Assembly: GCF_000817735.3 (NCBI RefSeq) | Contig: NZ_JTJC03000007.1 | Location: 124,001 to 188,000 of the forward strand | Reading direction: 5' to 3' | DNA from: Scytonema millei VB511283 | GTDB lineage: Bacteria; Cyanobacteriota; Cyanobacteriia; Cyanobacteriales; Chroococcidiopsidaceae | DNA: 64,000 bases | Shown: positions 35,165 through 44,702 of the stretch, one piece after another | Position numbering within the stretch: position 1 is the stretch's first letter | How the letters are laid out: every line of letters begins with the position of its first letter | Notes under the pieces: generated by a model | What the model was told of the DNA's origin: nothing | Database searches by the model: none | Seen by the model: the letters and a program-made list of their open reading frames with translations, nothing else | Made by a program: the position numbers and the translations under genes

Positions 35165-35977
35165 ATGGCGCAACGCTACATTCGAGTTCAATCTCTAGAG
35201 GGACGCATCCACTACGGCATACTCCAACTTAGCTTGGAAGTTTTGCTATTAGATGCTCCGCCTTGGCTACAAGGACAGCCTACGGAGGAAAGCTTAACAC
35301 CAGATGAATATCAGATTCTCGCACCTTGCGCTCCCTCCAAAATCGTAGCAGTGGGTAAAAACTACGTGGAACATGCAGCAGAAATGGGTTCAAGCGTACC
35401 GAAGGAACCTTTGTTGTTTCTGAAGCCACCTTCAGCAGTGATTGCCACGGCGACTGAAATCAAATACCCGCAACAGTCGCGGCGGGTAGACTATGAAGGA
35501 GAATTAGCTTTAGTGATTGGCGATCGCACGTCAGATTGTACGCCAGAACAAGCACAGAAAAAAATTTGGGGCTACACGATCGCCAACGATATCACGGCGC
35601 GAGATTTACAAAGGCAAGACAGTCAGTGGACGCGAGCCAAGGGATTTGATACCTTTTGCCCCCTCGGTCCCTGGATCGTCAGAGAAATCAATCCATCTGC
35701 CCAGCTACAGACATTTTTAAACGATAACCCCCAACCCGTACAATCTGCCAGTATTGAAGAAATGGTTTATTCTCCAGCTGTCCTCGTGTCCTACATCAGT
35801 CAAGTCATGACGCTGTTACCTGGGGATGTCGTCTTGACTGGAACTCCTCCTGGAGTAGGAGCGCTGAATGCAGGCGATCGCATCCGCGTTGAGATTGAAG
35901 GGATTGGTCGCTTAGAAAATACTGTAATTTTAAGGTACGCCAACGAGAATTCTGAATCGACAATTCAAAACTTATAA
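35165..35977 (+). CDS. Fumarylacetoacetate-hydrolase-family protein
   Basis: 270 aa. FAH fold with metal ligands in VDYEGELALVIG (E-x-E) and the following IANDITARDLQRQDSQWTRAKGFDTFCPLGPWIV, ending in LTGTPPGVGALNAGDRIRVEIEGIGRLENTV. An N-terminal ~70-residue domain precedes it. Such proteins cleave or decarboxylate acylpyruvates or oxaloacetate. The substrate cannot be fixed from sequence. Confidence 0.92.
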   Translation: MAQRYIRVQSLEGRIHYGILQLSLEVLLLDAPPWLQGQPTEESLTPDEYQILAPCAPSKIVAVGKNYVEHAAEMGSSVPKEPLLFLKPPSAVIATATEIKYPQQSRRVDYEGELALVIGDRTSDCTPEQAQKKIWGYTIANDITARDLQRQDSQWTRAKGFDTFCPLGPWIVREINPSAQLQTFLNDNPQPVQSASIEEMVYSPAVLVSYISQVMTLLPGDVVLTGTPPGVGALNAGDRIRVEIEGIGRLENTVILRYANENSESTIQNL

Positions 35978-36089
35978 TTTTTTCCTGACTAAAGCGACAA
36001 GATTGTTAAGAGCAGTAAAATGTGCAATCGACTTTCAGAAAATAAATAAGTCTCTTGCACTCAGAGCGCCAATGACCGATGACAAATAT

Positions 36090-36566
36090 CTATCTCACCT
36101 GCATGTGAACTGCATCAGAGAGAGCAGGAATTTCTGCATATTTTCCTCTTAGAGACTGAGTCACAGCAAACGCTACAGATGCCACTATTCCAAGGAAAAT
36201 TGTACTAGCTATAGTCTGTGTGGCAAAACTAGCCCCAGGAATTGGAGCCAAAATTGGCAGTACCAAACCACACAAAAATATCACAATATCAATTAAGATT
36301 GCTTGCATGGTATTGAAACGAATAAAGTGGCTGATGCTTTCATTTCTAACTACCAACAGATATAAAGCAAAAAAGACAATTAGACTAGCAAAAGGTATAC
36401 TACTGTATATTTGCAATAAAGGTATCAGCGGTAGAAATAGATATTGTAGAACTGGAAATTCTCGCAGTAAGAAAACGCCAAAAGCAAATCCATGCATCAA
36501 GGGCAGCAAATATGGCAAACAAGCAAAAATTCGCTCTTGCACCGTAGTAGTCCCGCGCCAAGCCAT
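36090..36566 (-). CDS. Tic20-family membrane protein
   Basis: 158 aa with four TM helices. The family-typical N-terminus TTTVQERIFACLPYLLPLMHGFAFG and the loop RNESISHFIRFNTMQAILIDIVIFLCGLVLPIL are clear. It is homologous to chloroplast Tic20/Ycf60. In plastids the protein is a channel component of protein import; the cyanobacterial role is not settled. The FAH-family gene converges 112 bp away. Confidence 0.88.
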   Translation of the reverse strand: MAWRGTTTVQERIFACLPYLLPLMHGFAFGVFLLREFPVLQYLFLPLIPLLQIYSSIPFASLIVFFALYLLVVRNESISHFIRFNTMQAILIDIVIFLCGLVLPILAPIPGASFATQTIASTIFLGIVASVAFAVTQSLRGKYAEIPALSDAVHMQVR

Positions 36567-36718
36567 TATTTATTCTCCTAACAGACTCTATTTTAATTTA
36601 ACTCTTCATATGCACAGGATAGCGCAGGTTTTATAGTTATCAGTTGTCAGCGACCAGCAACCGATGACCAGTGACTAGTGGCTACTAATTGCGACTGGCG
36701 ACTTGCTACGCACTACCA

Positions 36719-36901
36719 TCATTCAACATTGGCAATGCGGAAGCCCATCATGCATTCGTACTGATCTGGTTGTCCTGGGGAGAGTTTAGGTACAGCTTGA
36801 CCACAGCGTAATTGTCCTTGTCTCCAACGTGGCTGTCCAGCACGATCGGCAAGCAAACAGCTTTGGCAAACTTGCTGAGGGGCAAGGATTCGATCTTCCA
36901 T
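36719..36901 (-). CDS. Small Cys-containing conserved protein
   Basis: 60 aa from ATG 36901 (MEDRILAPQQVCQSCLLADRAGQPRWRQGQLRCGQAV...QYECMMGFRIANVE). Four cysteines in a CxxC...C...C layout could bind a metal. Hydrophilic, no signal. The frame is open further upstream to 36940, but the conserved-looking part starts at this Met. Function unknown. Confidence 0.65.
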   Translation of the reverse strand: MEDRILAPQQVCQSCLLADRAGQPRWRQGQLRCGQAVPKLSPGQPDQYECMMGFRIANVE

Positions 36902-37013
36902 CAAAATCACTAACATCCAGATCCCTCCAGAATATCCCATAATCCCTTAAGTCAATTTTATGCTAGTCACTCAGAAAGAGTGTTATGAGGCATACAGAGC
37001 TTAATATCAATGA

Positions 37014-37135
37014 GTCGTGAGTGACTGGTGGCTAGTGACTCGTGGCTGGACTCAATATCTTGTCACCAGTTCCACTAGCCACTAGCCACTAACCACCGAT
37101 AACTGATAACTGATAACTGACAACTGATAACTGTG
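37014..37135. repeat. CTAGCCA and AACTGAT heptamer arrays upstream of glyA
   Basis: About 37014-37050 has GTGACTG/GTGGCTA units. 37072-37100 has CTAGCCA/CTAACCA units, and about 37100-37135 has AACTGAT units. The spacing suggests expansion by slippage. Confidence 0.85.
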
Positions 37136-37265
37136 ATTGAGTTAAAGTATCTATGTTGAGTTATGCTGTCCGCAAATTTTGATTGATGGTGTGGTTTCGG
37201 AAAACGCGATCGCTCCTATTAATCTAGACAGGTACAGTCGTGCAAATTGCTTAAGGTTAACCACA

Positions 37266-38549
37266 GTGTCTTCAACTAACTTAGATTTACTTGCTTCCTC
37301 CGATCCGGTTGTGGCTGAATTAATTAGCGGCGAACTTCAGCGCCAGCGCGACCACTTAGAATTAATTGCGAGTGAAAACTTTACTTCGGCTGCTGTTTTA
37401 GCCGCCCAGGGTTCGGTATTGACTAATAAATATGCTGAAGGCTTACCTGGAAAGCGCTATTACGGCGGTTGTGAATATATCGATCGCGTCGAGCAATTAG
37501 CGATCGATCGCGTCAAACAACTGTTTGGTGCAGCCCATGCCAACGTTCAACCCCATTCTGGCGCTCAGGCTAATTTCGCCGTCTTCATGACTCTGCTAGA
37601 GCCAGGAGACGCAATTATGGGGATGGATTTATCCCACGGCGGACACTTAACCCACGGTTCGCCCGTAAATTTCTCTGGCAAGTGGTTTAAAGTCCACCAT
37701 TACGGCGTGAATCCCCAGACCGAACAATTAGACTACGACCAAATTCGGGAATTGGCGCTGCAACATCGTCCCAAGCTACTCATTTGCGGTTATTCTGCTT
37801 ATCCACGCATAATTGACTTTGAAAAGTTTAGAGCGATCGCCGATGAAGTTGGTGCTTACTTATTAGCCGATATCGCTCACATTGCTGGCTTGGTTGCTAC
37901 TGGCTTGCATCCTAACCCCATTCCCTACTGCGATGTCGTCACGACAACCACACATAAAACTTTGCGCGGACCAAGAGGCGGATTGATTCTCACTCGCGAT
38001 CCCGAACTGGGTAAAAAACTAGACAAATCCGTGTTCCCTGGTAGCCAAGGCGGACCTTTAGAACACGTCATCGCGGCGAAAGCAGTTGCCTTTGGCGAAG
38101 CATTACAGCCTCAATTCAAAACTTATGCAGCTCAAGTCATTGAAAATGCTAAAGCAATGGCGGCTCAATTACAAAACAGAGACTTCAAACTCGTATCCAA
38201 CGGTACAGAAAATCATTTGATGCTGGTTGACTTGCGCTGTATTGGCATGACAGGTAAAGAAGGCGATCGCCTTTTAGGTGAAACAAATATCACCGCTAAT
38301 AAGAATACAGTCCCCTTCGACACAGAATCGCCTTTTGTGACAAGTGGTATCCGTTTGGGTTCTCCAGCCATGACCACACGAGGCATGGGAACGGCAGAAT
38401 TTACCGAAATTGCCAATATTATCGCCGATCGCCTGTTACATCCTCAAGATGATACTGTAGCGCAAGACTGTCGCCGCCGAGTCGCGGCATTGTGCGATCG
38501 CTTCCCCCTCTATCCGCATCTCAACGTTCCCGTACCTGCCCTTGCCTAA
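37266..38549 (+). CDS. glyA: Serine hydroxymethyltransferase
   Basis: PLP enzyme interconverting serine and glycine with tetrahydrofolate; it feeds one-carbon metabolism and photorespiration. PLP-lysine region [13 protein letters not shown] (K near 231). The conserved N-terminus is [50 protein letters not shown] chose GTG 37266 because it gives 427 aa, the usual cyanobacterial length, with AAGG about 12 nt upstream. The frame is open from a TTG at 37179, but the extra 29 residues look unrelated to the family. Confidence 0.93.
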   Translation: MSSTNLDLLASSDPVVAELISGELQRQRDHLELIASENFTSAAVLAAQGSVLTNKYAEGLPGKRYYGGCEYIDRVEQLAIDRVKQLFGAAHANVQPHSGAQANFAVFMTLLEPGDAIMGMDLSHGGHLTHGSPVNFSGKWFKVHHYGVNPQTEQLDYDQIRELALQHRPKLLICGYSAYPRIIDFEKFRAIADEVGAYLLADIAHIAGLVATGLHPNPIPYCDVVTTTTHKTLRGPRGGLILTRDPELGKKLDKSVFPGSQGGPLEHVIAAKAVAFGEALQPQFKTYAAQVIENAKAMAAQLQNRDFKLVSNGTENHLMLVDLRCIGMTGKEGDRLLGETNITANKNTVPFDTESPFVTSGIRLGSPAMTTRGMGTAEFTEIANIIADRLLHPQDDTVAQDCRRRVAALCDRFPLYPHLNVPVPALA

Positions 38550-38700
38550 CGGAGTGATTAGGAGCGAGGCGCGAGGAGTGAGGGAATAATTTAAGATGCA
38601 AAACAAACAATACAATATTTCTAATTTTTCCCTGCTACTCCTACAGTCCTTATCCTAACTGCCCTCGCTCCTCACTCCTCACCCCTAACTCCTCATTTAT

Positions 38701-40017
38701 ATGAGTGCCGAAATCATTTGCGTTGGAACTGAACTACTGCTGGGTGATATTCTCAATACCAACGCGCAATTTTTAGCTCAGCAATTAGCAAATCTGGGAA
38801 TTTCCCATTACTATCAAACTGTAGTGGGGGATAATCCTGCGAGAATTAAACATGCGATTCAAGTCGCTTTAGAACGAAATTCATTAACTCAGGATAACTC
38901 GACTCAAGTTCTCATTTTTACAGGCGGTTTAGGTCCTACGCCCGACGATCTCACTCACGAAACTTTAGCCGATTTCTTTGGCGTACCGCTAACAGAACAC
39001 CAAGAAATTGTTGAAGATATTACCCGCAAATACGCTTCACGCGGGCGAAAAATGTCTCCCAGCAACCGCAAGCAAGCCTTACTACCTCAAGGTGCGGCAA
39101 TCTTACCCAATCCTGGGGGAACCGCCCCAGGTATTCTCTGGCAACCGCGATCTGGAGTGGTAATTCTCACCTTTCCTGGCGTACCGTCGGAAATGCAGCA
39201 GATGTGGCAAGAAACCGCCGTTCCCTATCTCAAAAGTCTTGGTTTTGGTCAAGAAATTATTTACAGCCAAACTTTGAAATTTTGGGGGATTGCCGAAGCA
39301 GCTTTAGCAGAAAAAGCAGCAGCCTTTCTCAATCTACCTAACCCTACCGTTGCTCCTTATGCCAGCCAAGGAGAGGTGAAGTTGCGCGTCTCGGCAAAAG
39401 CAACTTCACCAGAAACAGCCAAGCAAATTATTGCTCCAGTAACTCGACAATTGCAGGAAATTGGAGACTTAAATTATTTCGGTTCTGACGAAGAAACTTT
39501 AGCCTCGGCAGTCGGTAAATTATTAACTGCGGCAGGAGAAACTCTCAGCGTAGCGGAATCCTGCACGGGTGGCGGTTTAGGGCAGATGCTCACGGACATA
39601 CCAGGGAGTTCTAGATATTTCTGGGGGGGAGTTATCTCCTACGACAATGCGGTAAAAATTTCTGTTTTGGGCGTTAATCCTGATGATTTGAGTCAATTTG
39701 GCGCTGTCAGCGCGATCGTCGCCGAACAAATGGCAGCAGGAGTGCGATCGCGTCTCGGTACGACTTGGGGTTTGAGCATCACGGGAATTGCCGGACCCGA
39801 TGGTGGTACGGCAACCAAACCTGTTGGCTTAGTATACGTTGGTTTAGCGGGAGCCGATGGCAAAGTTCAAAGTTTTGAAAATCATTTCGGAGCTGGACGC
39901 GATCGCGCTCTGATTCGCCATGTCAGCGCCTGCACCGCCCTCGATCTCTTGCGTCGCCTACTAAAGGCTAGGGAGCAGGGAGCGCTTCGGTGCAGGGAGC
40001 AGGGGGAAGAGAGCTGA
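38701..40017 (+). CDS. cinA: CinA-family nicotinamide-nucleotide amidase / competence-damage protein
   Basis: Two domains. The N-terminal MoaB/COG1058 domain (about 1-170, AEIICVGTELLLGDILNTNAQFLAQQLA; FTGGLGPTPDDLT) acts on ADP-ribose-type compounds in homologues. The C-terminal PncC amidase (about 265-420, VAESCTGGGLGQMLTDIPGSSRYFWGGVISY) deamidates NMN for NAD salvage. The 438 aa include a C-terminal tail REQGALRCREQGEES encoded by GGGAGCAGGGAG repeats, so the stop lies inside the repeat block. Confidence 0.92.
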   Translation: MSAEIICVGTELLLGDILNTNAQFLAQQLANLGISHYYQTVVGDNPARIKHAIQVALERNSLTQDNSTQVLIFTGGLGPTPDDLTHETLADFFGVPLTEHQEIVEDITRKYASRGRKMSPSNRKQALLPQGAAILPNPGGTAPGILWQPRSGVVILTFPGVPSEMQQMWQETAVPYLKSLGFGQEIIYSQTLKFWGIAEAALAEKAAAFLNLPNPTVAPYASQGEVKLRVSAKATSPETAKQIIAPVTRQLQEIGDLNYFGSDEETLASAVGKLLTAAGETLSVAESCTGGGLGQMLTDIPGSSRYFWGGVISYDNAVKISVLGVNPDDLSQFGAVSAIVAEQMAAGVRSRLGTTWGLSITGIAGPDGGTATKPVGLVYVGLAGADGKVQSFENHFGAGRDRALIRHVSACTALDLLRRLLKAREQGALRCREQGEES

Positions 40018-40458
40018 GGTGAGAGAGCTGAGGGAGCAAGACAAGTCACAAGTCACAAGTGTTTCACGCACCACGCAACTACCAACTACCAACTACCAGT
40101 TCCCCACACCCCATTCTTCACTGTTAACTGTCAACTGATAACTATTCCTTCAAGAGAGAGATGTGTCTGCTGTTGGAATTTGTGATATCTTTATATTAAA
40201 TAAAAAGATTAAGCTGTCACCTTTGTTTTCCCAACAAAATGTTGGTAGAGCAGAGGGAACAAACAGTGAAAGCGATTGAGAAGAAGTAGCTACCCTACTA
40301 CATTTTGGCTTGAAAAAGTCAAACTTCGCGTGCTAGCAACAACAAAAAGCTAAGCAAATATAAAGAATAAGTAGCGGAAAAATCAAGAGCGCACAAAGAT
40401 AGATTCCAATCGATTATCATCAAGAAATCAAGGTAGTTTTGCAGGAGTAATCGGTTCG
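40018..40458. other. Repeat-rich intergenic region after cinA
   Basis: 40018-40145 is made of GGGAGCA-, ACCAACT- and AACTGAT-type units. A small hairpin CCAACA-AAA-TGTTGG (40231-40245) follows. 40140-40458 otherwise shows nothing recognisable and probably carries the promoter of the 47-aa gene and aroQ. Confidence 0.5.
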
Positions 40459-40602
40459 ATGGATTACATAGATCGGGTACTGGAAAAGCTGAAAGAATGG
40501 GCGCGCAAGCTAATTGAAGCCTTGCTAGGACCGGAAGCTGAGCCGGAACCAGAGCCGATCCCAATTCCAGTTGACGATCGCCGGACTCGTCGTCATCGAT
40601 AA
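40459..40602 (+). CDS. 47-aa conserved small protein upstream of aroQ
   Basis: Reads MDYIDRVLEKLKEWARKLIEALLG followed by PEAEPEPEPIPIPVDDRRTRRHR: an amphipathic helix, a Pro/Glu tail and a basic end. AGGAG lies at 40443-40447, about 11 nt upstream of the start. The stop is 13 bp before the aroQ start, so translation may be coupled. Too small for routine gene finding. Function unknown; the helix could lie on a membrane surface. Confidence 0.65.
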   Translation: MDYIDRVLEKLKEWARKLIEALLGPEAEPEPEPIPIPVDDRRTRRHR

Positions 40603-40615
40603 ATATTGAACGGGC

Positions 40616-41086
40616 TTGAATGGCGTGTCTTCTCATTCGTCACTAATCAAAATTCTCGTGCTGCATGGACCGAATTTGAACCTACTGGGAGCAAGAGAGC
40701 CAGGAATTTATGGTTCGGTGACTTTGGCAGAAATCGATAGTATGTTAGTGGCAGAGGGGAATCAGCTGAAAACCGAAGTTAAGGCGATGCAGTCCAACCA
40801 TGAAGGCGTGTTAGTGGATGCGATCCAAGCAGCTAAGGCGGAATTTCAGGGAGTTTTGATTAATGCGGGTGCTTACACCCATACCAGCGTAGCGCTGCGA
40901 GATGCGATCGCTGCGGTAAAAATGCCTACAGTAGAAGTTCATTTAAGTAATATCTATCAACGAGAATCTTTTCGCCATCACTCCTATATTGCGGCTGTGG
41001 CAATCGGGCAAATTAGTGGCTTTGGCGTACAGAGCTATCGCTTAGGTTTACACGCCTTGATTCACCATATCAGGCACTCCAATTAA
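40616..41086 (+). CDS. aroQ: Type II 3-dehydroquinate dehydratase
   Basis: Third shikimate-pathway step. Type II signature [30 protein letters not shown], the catalytic Tyr in [22 protein letters not shown] and [16 protein letters not shown] are all present. Length is about 150 aa. No ATG lies before the conserved region; TTG 40616 or GTG 40625 must serve. Its stop TAA shares one base with the ATG of the next gene. Confidence 0.95.
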   Translation: MNGVSSHSSLIKILVLHGPNLNLLGAREPGIYGSVTLAEIDSMLVAEGNQLKTEVKAMQSNHEGVLVDAIQAAKAEFQGVLINAGAYTHTSVALRDAIAAVKMPTVEVHLSNIYQRESFRHHSYIAAVAIGQISGFGVQSYRLGLHALIHHIRHSN

Positions 41087-41967
41087 TGAGTTACTCGATT
41101 CATAGTCGATTTCGCGGCACGATGCTGGGAATGGCAGTTGGTGAGGTTGCAAATCACCCTAAACTTAAGGCAAAACTATTATCTGAAAAGGCAATCGATA
41201 ACTCATCCCAATCAGGCTTGCTTGACTCAGTATTGCAAGGAATAAAGACTTTAATCGCGCTCGGTAGATTCGATTACGAAGCGTGGCACAAATCAATGAC
41301 AAAAGAGTTGACTGGTAATTCAAACGCTTCACCTTTAACAACTCTTCCCATATCAGTATTTTTTCATGAGAATGAGTTGAAGCTGCGGCAGAATTTGCAA
41401 CTGGCGCTAGTCGCGATCGATCGGGATGAACCAGAAAGCCGAGATGGAACCTTAGCAATAGGACAAGCAATCGCCATTGCTTTACAAGCAAAATCGAATC
41501 CAATTGAGATAATTTCCCAAGCAATTGCCTTTGTAGGAGCATCCCCAACTGCAACAGCTGCACAACTCTCACAAGTCAAAAAGCTACTGGACGAACGAGC
41601 AGGATTGGAAAGAGCGATCGCTCAGTTAGGACAACCCCATGAATTGAGCAGTCAAATCGCTTTGGCGTTTTTTTGCTACCTGAGTACGCCAGCAGATTTT
41701 CGCTTGACCGTTCAAAGAGCAGCAATCAGCGATCGCTCTGGCGTGACGAGCGCGATCGCGGGTGCGCTTTCAGGAGCTTACAATGGCGTGGCAAGCATTC
41801 CAGTTACTCAAGCACTAGCAATAGGGGTGACAAATCAGGCTGAAGTGCTAAGATTGTGTGATGTACTAGTCGCAGTGTGGTCGGGAGTATATCAGCAGAG
41901 CGATCGAGCTACTACCAACAATCAAATAGTTGCAATTGCTGCCCCTAAAATCGTGCGGAGGCGCTGA
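41086..41967 (+). CDS. ADP-ribosylglycohydrolase-fold protein lacking metal ligands
   Basis: 293 aa. Fold signature at both ends: SRFRGTMLGMAVGEVA (family: GxxxGDALG) and SGVTSAIAGALSGAYNGVASIP (family: DADTxAAIAGALAGAxxG). The acidic metal ligands are missing: GDALG is replaced by GMAVG and the D-x-D-T/S by SDRSGVT. It is thus probably inactive as an ADP-ribosyl hydrolase and may bind a ligand or partner instead. The start codon overlaps the aroQ stop by one base, so the genes are co-translated. Confidence 0.75.
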   Translation: MSYSIHSRFRGTMLGMAVGEVANHPKLKAKLLSEKAIDNSSQSGLLDSVLQGIKTLIALGRFDYEAWHKSMTKELTGNSNASPLTTLPISVFFHENELKLRQNLQLALVAIDRDEPESRDGTLAIGQAIAIALQAKSNPIEIISQAIAFVGASPTATAAQLSQVKKLLDERAGLERAIAQLGQPHELSSQIALAFFCYLSTPADFRLTVQRAAISDRSGVTSAIAGALSGAYNGVASIPVTQALAIGVTNQAEVLRLCDVLVAVWSGVYQQSDRATTNNQIVAIAAPKIVRRR

Positions 41968-41980
41968 GAATAATCGTTGT

Positions 41981-42019
41981 CTTTCCTAAATCGATCTGAA
42001 AAATTTGATTTCAGGAAAG
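41981..42019 (+). terminator. Probable terminator hairpin after the ADP-ribosylglycohydrolase-like gene
   Basis: CTTTCCT (41981-41987) pairs with AGGAAAG (42013-42019), with ATC/GAT inside; a weak T-rich run follows (TTTAGTTT). Placed 14 bp after the stop codon. The large loop lowers confidence. Confidence 0.4.
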
Positions 42020-42197
42020 TTTAGTTTCTAAATACTTGAGTTGTAGAACAGGCAATAAGCTTAATCGTCAGTTGCGAGATCTCATTGTGGAAAGATCCAT
42101 AGACTGGATGTAATTATTGTCATTCAATCTAAGATTACAGATGAGGCTTTATGCCGTTGAACTTTTTGCTCCATGCTGATTGCATGCAATAAGGGTA

Positions 42198-44666
42198 ATG
42201 AAAAAGCGCACGCTATTTGAATTGCTCGACCTGCAACTCAAGAAGTGGCAGCAATTGCAACCAAACCAGCAAAAATTAACTCGTAAAGTATGCCACGAAC
42301 AGGGAGTTAAAGCTAAAAAACTTCCTAAAAAGCATAGAAAACGCACCTCTGCGCTCCTGATACTGGCAGTAGTATTGCTGAGTATAATGCTGGGACATCG
42401 CTTTGCCAACCAACCTCGGCTAGATGAAGGCACGATCGCACCAGAGACAATTCGCGCCCCTAGAGCAGCTCAAATTGTCGATACGAAAACTACAGCCCAA
42501 AACCGCCAAATTGCATGGAGAAAAGCAGAGCCAATCTTAGTCATTGACTCGACAGTAAACCAAAAAATTTGGCAAAAGTTGCAAACTAACTTGACACAGG
42601 GAGAACGACTGCGGCAGCTAGCAGGAAATTTTCCATTCACAAGCACAACTAATTTATCTACAGCAGCACAAATTTATCTACGCAGCTGCCCAGATTCCCA
42701 GTGGCAGCAAGTTTTAGCCTTTTTACGAGACGCGCAAAGTCGAGAACGCAAGCCAAATGCCGCGACAACAAACTTTGCTCCGGTTAAAATCGAAAGATTT
42801 GAAAATGAGGCAATGGCTCAAGCAGCAAAAGAACTGAATGCCTATCGCTTAAAAACAGCGACATCTCAACAGTTCTCGATGTTAATGGCAAAGATATCTC
42901 AAGTTCGCCAGCAATACGCTCAAGCTTTATCACAACTGGCACAATTACAAAAAGCAACTCCGCCGACTCTTTACGAATCTTCCTGGTTAGATTTATCCGA
43001 TCCCATTTGGTCGAAGACAGTTGCGGGTATCCGCGCCACTACACAACGCATTCTTGCCCAAGGAGTTTATCGAGGCATATCATCCGACACTTTGCAAACA
43101 GCGGTGAACTTACAAGTGCGATCGCACGTACCACCGCAGCTGGAACCTCTGGCAACCCAAATGCTGTTAACCGTCCTCGAACCAAATCTCAAGGAAGACG
43201 AAGCACAAACAAAACTAGCAGCAGCTGAAGCGGTTGCAAAAATTGCTCCCCAAATGCTGAATCTAGAGCGAGGCGAGGTCATAGTTAGAAAAGGCGAAAC
43301 GATCGACCATGCTGCATTTATTACTCTCGACTATTTCGGTCTGTCGCGACGCGGGATCGGTTGGTCGGGACTATCAAAATTTGGTGGGATCGTTAGTGTA
43401 GCCGTTGGTATTTTTGTCTGGATTGCCTGGAAACTCGAGCGGCAGAAACTGCGACAGCGTGACTGTGTTTTGATTTTGTTATTAGCTTTGAGTACTCCGC
43501 TACTCTTAAGGCTGAATTTACAGTATATTAACTTACCTGCTGTAGGACTGTTACTAGGTAGCTTCTACGGCTTCCCAATTGGTGGCACGGTTGTAGGGTT
43601 GCTGGGGCTGCTCATACCTATAGGAATGGATATTAGCGGCAAGTCTTTGTTGACAGGCTTAGCTGGCGGAATGCTAGCTAGTTGGATGGCTGGGTGGATG
43701 CGATCGCGAGAAGAGTTAGCCTTGATCGGAGTCGCGGTTAGTGTAACGCAAGGATTAGCGTACCTGTTAGGGAAAGTCGTCCTCAGTGCGATCGGTACTG
43801 ATTCAGTATGGAATTGGTACGATGTCGCCCTTCAAGCTGGCTTATTTAGCCTTGCAGGGATTGTCTGGAGCGCGATCGCGATCGGTATCAGTCCCTATTT
43901 AGAGCATTTTTTCGATCTAGTTACCCCAATTCGGCTAGCAGAACTTGCCAACCCCAACCGACCGTTACTAAAGCGTTTGGCAACGGAAGCCCCCGGAACC
44001 TTTCAACACACGCTGTTTGTCTCCACTCTAGCGGAGGCAGCAGCCAGGGTATTGGGGTGTAATGTGGAATTGGTGCGGACGGGAACTTTGTATCACGATA
44101 TTGGCAAACTCCACGATCCCCTCGCTTTTATTGAGAATCAGATGGGTGGAGCGAATAAACACGATGAAATTAACGATCCTTGGGAGAGTGCGGCAATTAT
44201 TAGAAAGCACGTGACTGAAGGGTTAGTCATGGCACGAAAGTGTCGTTTACCAATGGCAATCCAAGCCTTTATTCCCGAACATCAAGGCACGATGGCGATC
44301 GCCTATTTTTACCACCAAGCGCAGCAGATCGCACGACAAGACCATAGCATTACAGTAGACGAAAGAGATTTTTGCTACGCGGGTCCAGCGCCCCAGTCGC
44401 GAGAAACAGCCTTGGTGATGCTAGCAGATTCCTGTGAAGCAGCTTTACGCACTCTACCAGCAGCCGGAAAATCAGGAGCAAAAGAACCGACGCGAGAGGA
44501 AGCCCTAGCAATGGTACAAAAAATTCTGCGATCGCGCTGGCAAGATAATCAATTAGTTGATTCTGGACTAACGCGGGCAGACATGGATATCATCGCCGAA
44601 ACCTTTGTCAACATTTGGCAACAGTTTCATCACAAGCGGATTGCTTATCCAAAGAAGAGAGACTAG
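42198..44666 (+). CDS. 7TM-HD domain phosphodiesterase (PgpH/YqfF-like)
   Basis: Membrane HD-domain protein of 822 aa. Cytoplasmic start and TM1 (about 55-75), extracytoplasmic 7TMR-HDED region (about 75-400), seven TM helices (about 390-590), then a cytoplasmic HD domain (about 600-780): HTLFVSTLAEAAARVLGCNVELVRTGTLYHDIGKLHDP with the HD pair, and IRKHVTEGL, IPEHQGT as further metal ligands. Family members (PgpH) cleave c-di-AMP, so control of K+ and osmotic state is a fair inference. I chose ATG 42198 because AAGG lies just upstream; an in-frame TTG at 42180 is less likely. Confidence 0.93.
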   Translation: MKKRTLFELLDLQLKKWQQLQPNQQKLTRKVCHEQGVKAKKLPKKHRKRTSALLILAVVLLSIMLGHRFANQPRLDEGTIAPETIRAPRAAQIVDTKTTAQNRQIAWRKAEPILVIDSTVNQKIWQKLQTNLTQGERLRQLAGNFPFTSTTNLSTAAQIYLRSCPDSQWQQVLAFLRDAQSRERKPNAATTNFAPVKIERFENEAMAQAAKELNAYRLKTATSQQFSMLMAKISQVRQQYAQALSQLAQLQKATPPTLYESSWLDLSDPIWSKTVAGIRATTQRILAQGVYRGISSDTLQTAVNLQVRSHVPPQLEPLATQMLLTVLEPNLKEDEAQTKLAAAEAVAKIAPQMLNLERGEVIVRKGETIDHAAFITLDYFGLSRRGIGWSGLSKFGGIVSVAVGIFVWIAWKLERQKLRQRDCVLILLLALSTPLLLRLNLQYINLPAVGLLLGSFYGFPIGGTVVGLLGLLIPIGMDISGKSLLTGLAGGMLASWMAGWMRSREELALIGVAVSVTQGLAYLLGKVVLSAIGTDSVWNWYDVALQAGLFSLAGIVWSAIAIGISPYLEHFFDLVTPIRLAELANPNRPLLKRLATEAPGTFQHTLFVSTLAEAAARVLGCNVELVRTGTLYHDIGKLHDPLAFIENQMGGANKHDEINDPWESAAIIRKHVTEGLVMARKCRLPMAIQAFIPEHQGTMAIAYFYHQAQQIARQDHSITVDERDFCYAGPAPQSRETALVMLADSCEAALRTLPAAGKSGAKEPTREEALAMVQKILRSRWQDNQLVDSGLTRADMDIIAETFVNIWQQFHHKRIAYPKKRD

Positions 44667-44667
44667 A

Positions 44668-44702
44668 AGTCAAAAGTCAAAATTCAAAAGTCAAAAGTCA
44701 AA
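44668..44702. repeat. AGTCAAA tandem repeat
   Basis: Five units of AGTCAAA/ATTCAAA between two convergent genes. The minus-strand reductase gene ends inside it: its last residues (LTFDF) and stop are spelled by the array. Confidence 0.85.

Noticed and set aside
37179-37265. Longer glyA start at TTG 37179
   Set aside because: The extra 29 residues do not resemble GlyA, and GTG 37266 gives the family's usual 427 aa.
40319-40636. 105-aa minus-strand frame over the 47-aa gene
   Set aside because: Runs antisense to the better-supported small gene and aroQ start; composition looks like a shadow frame.
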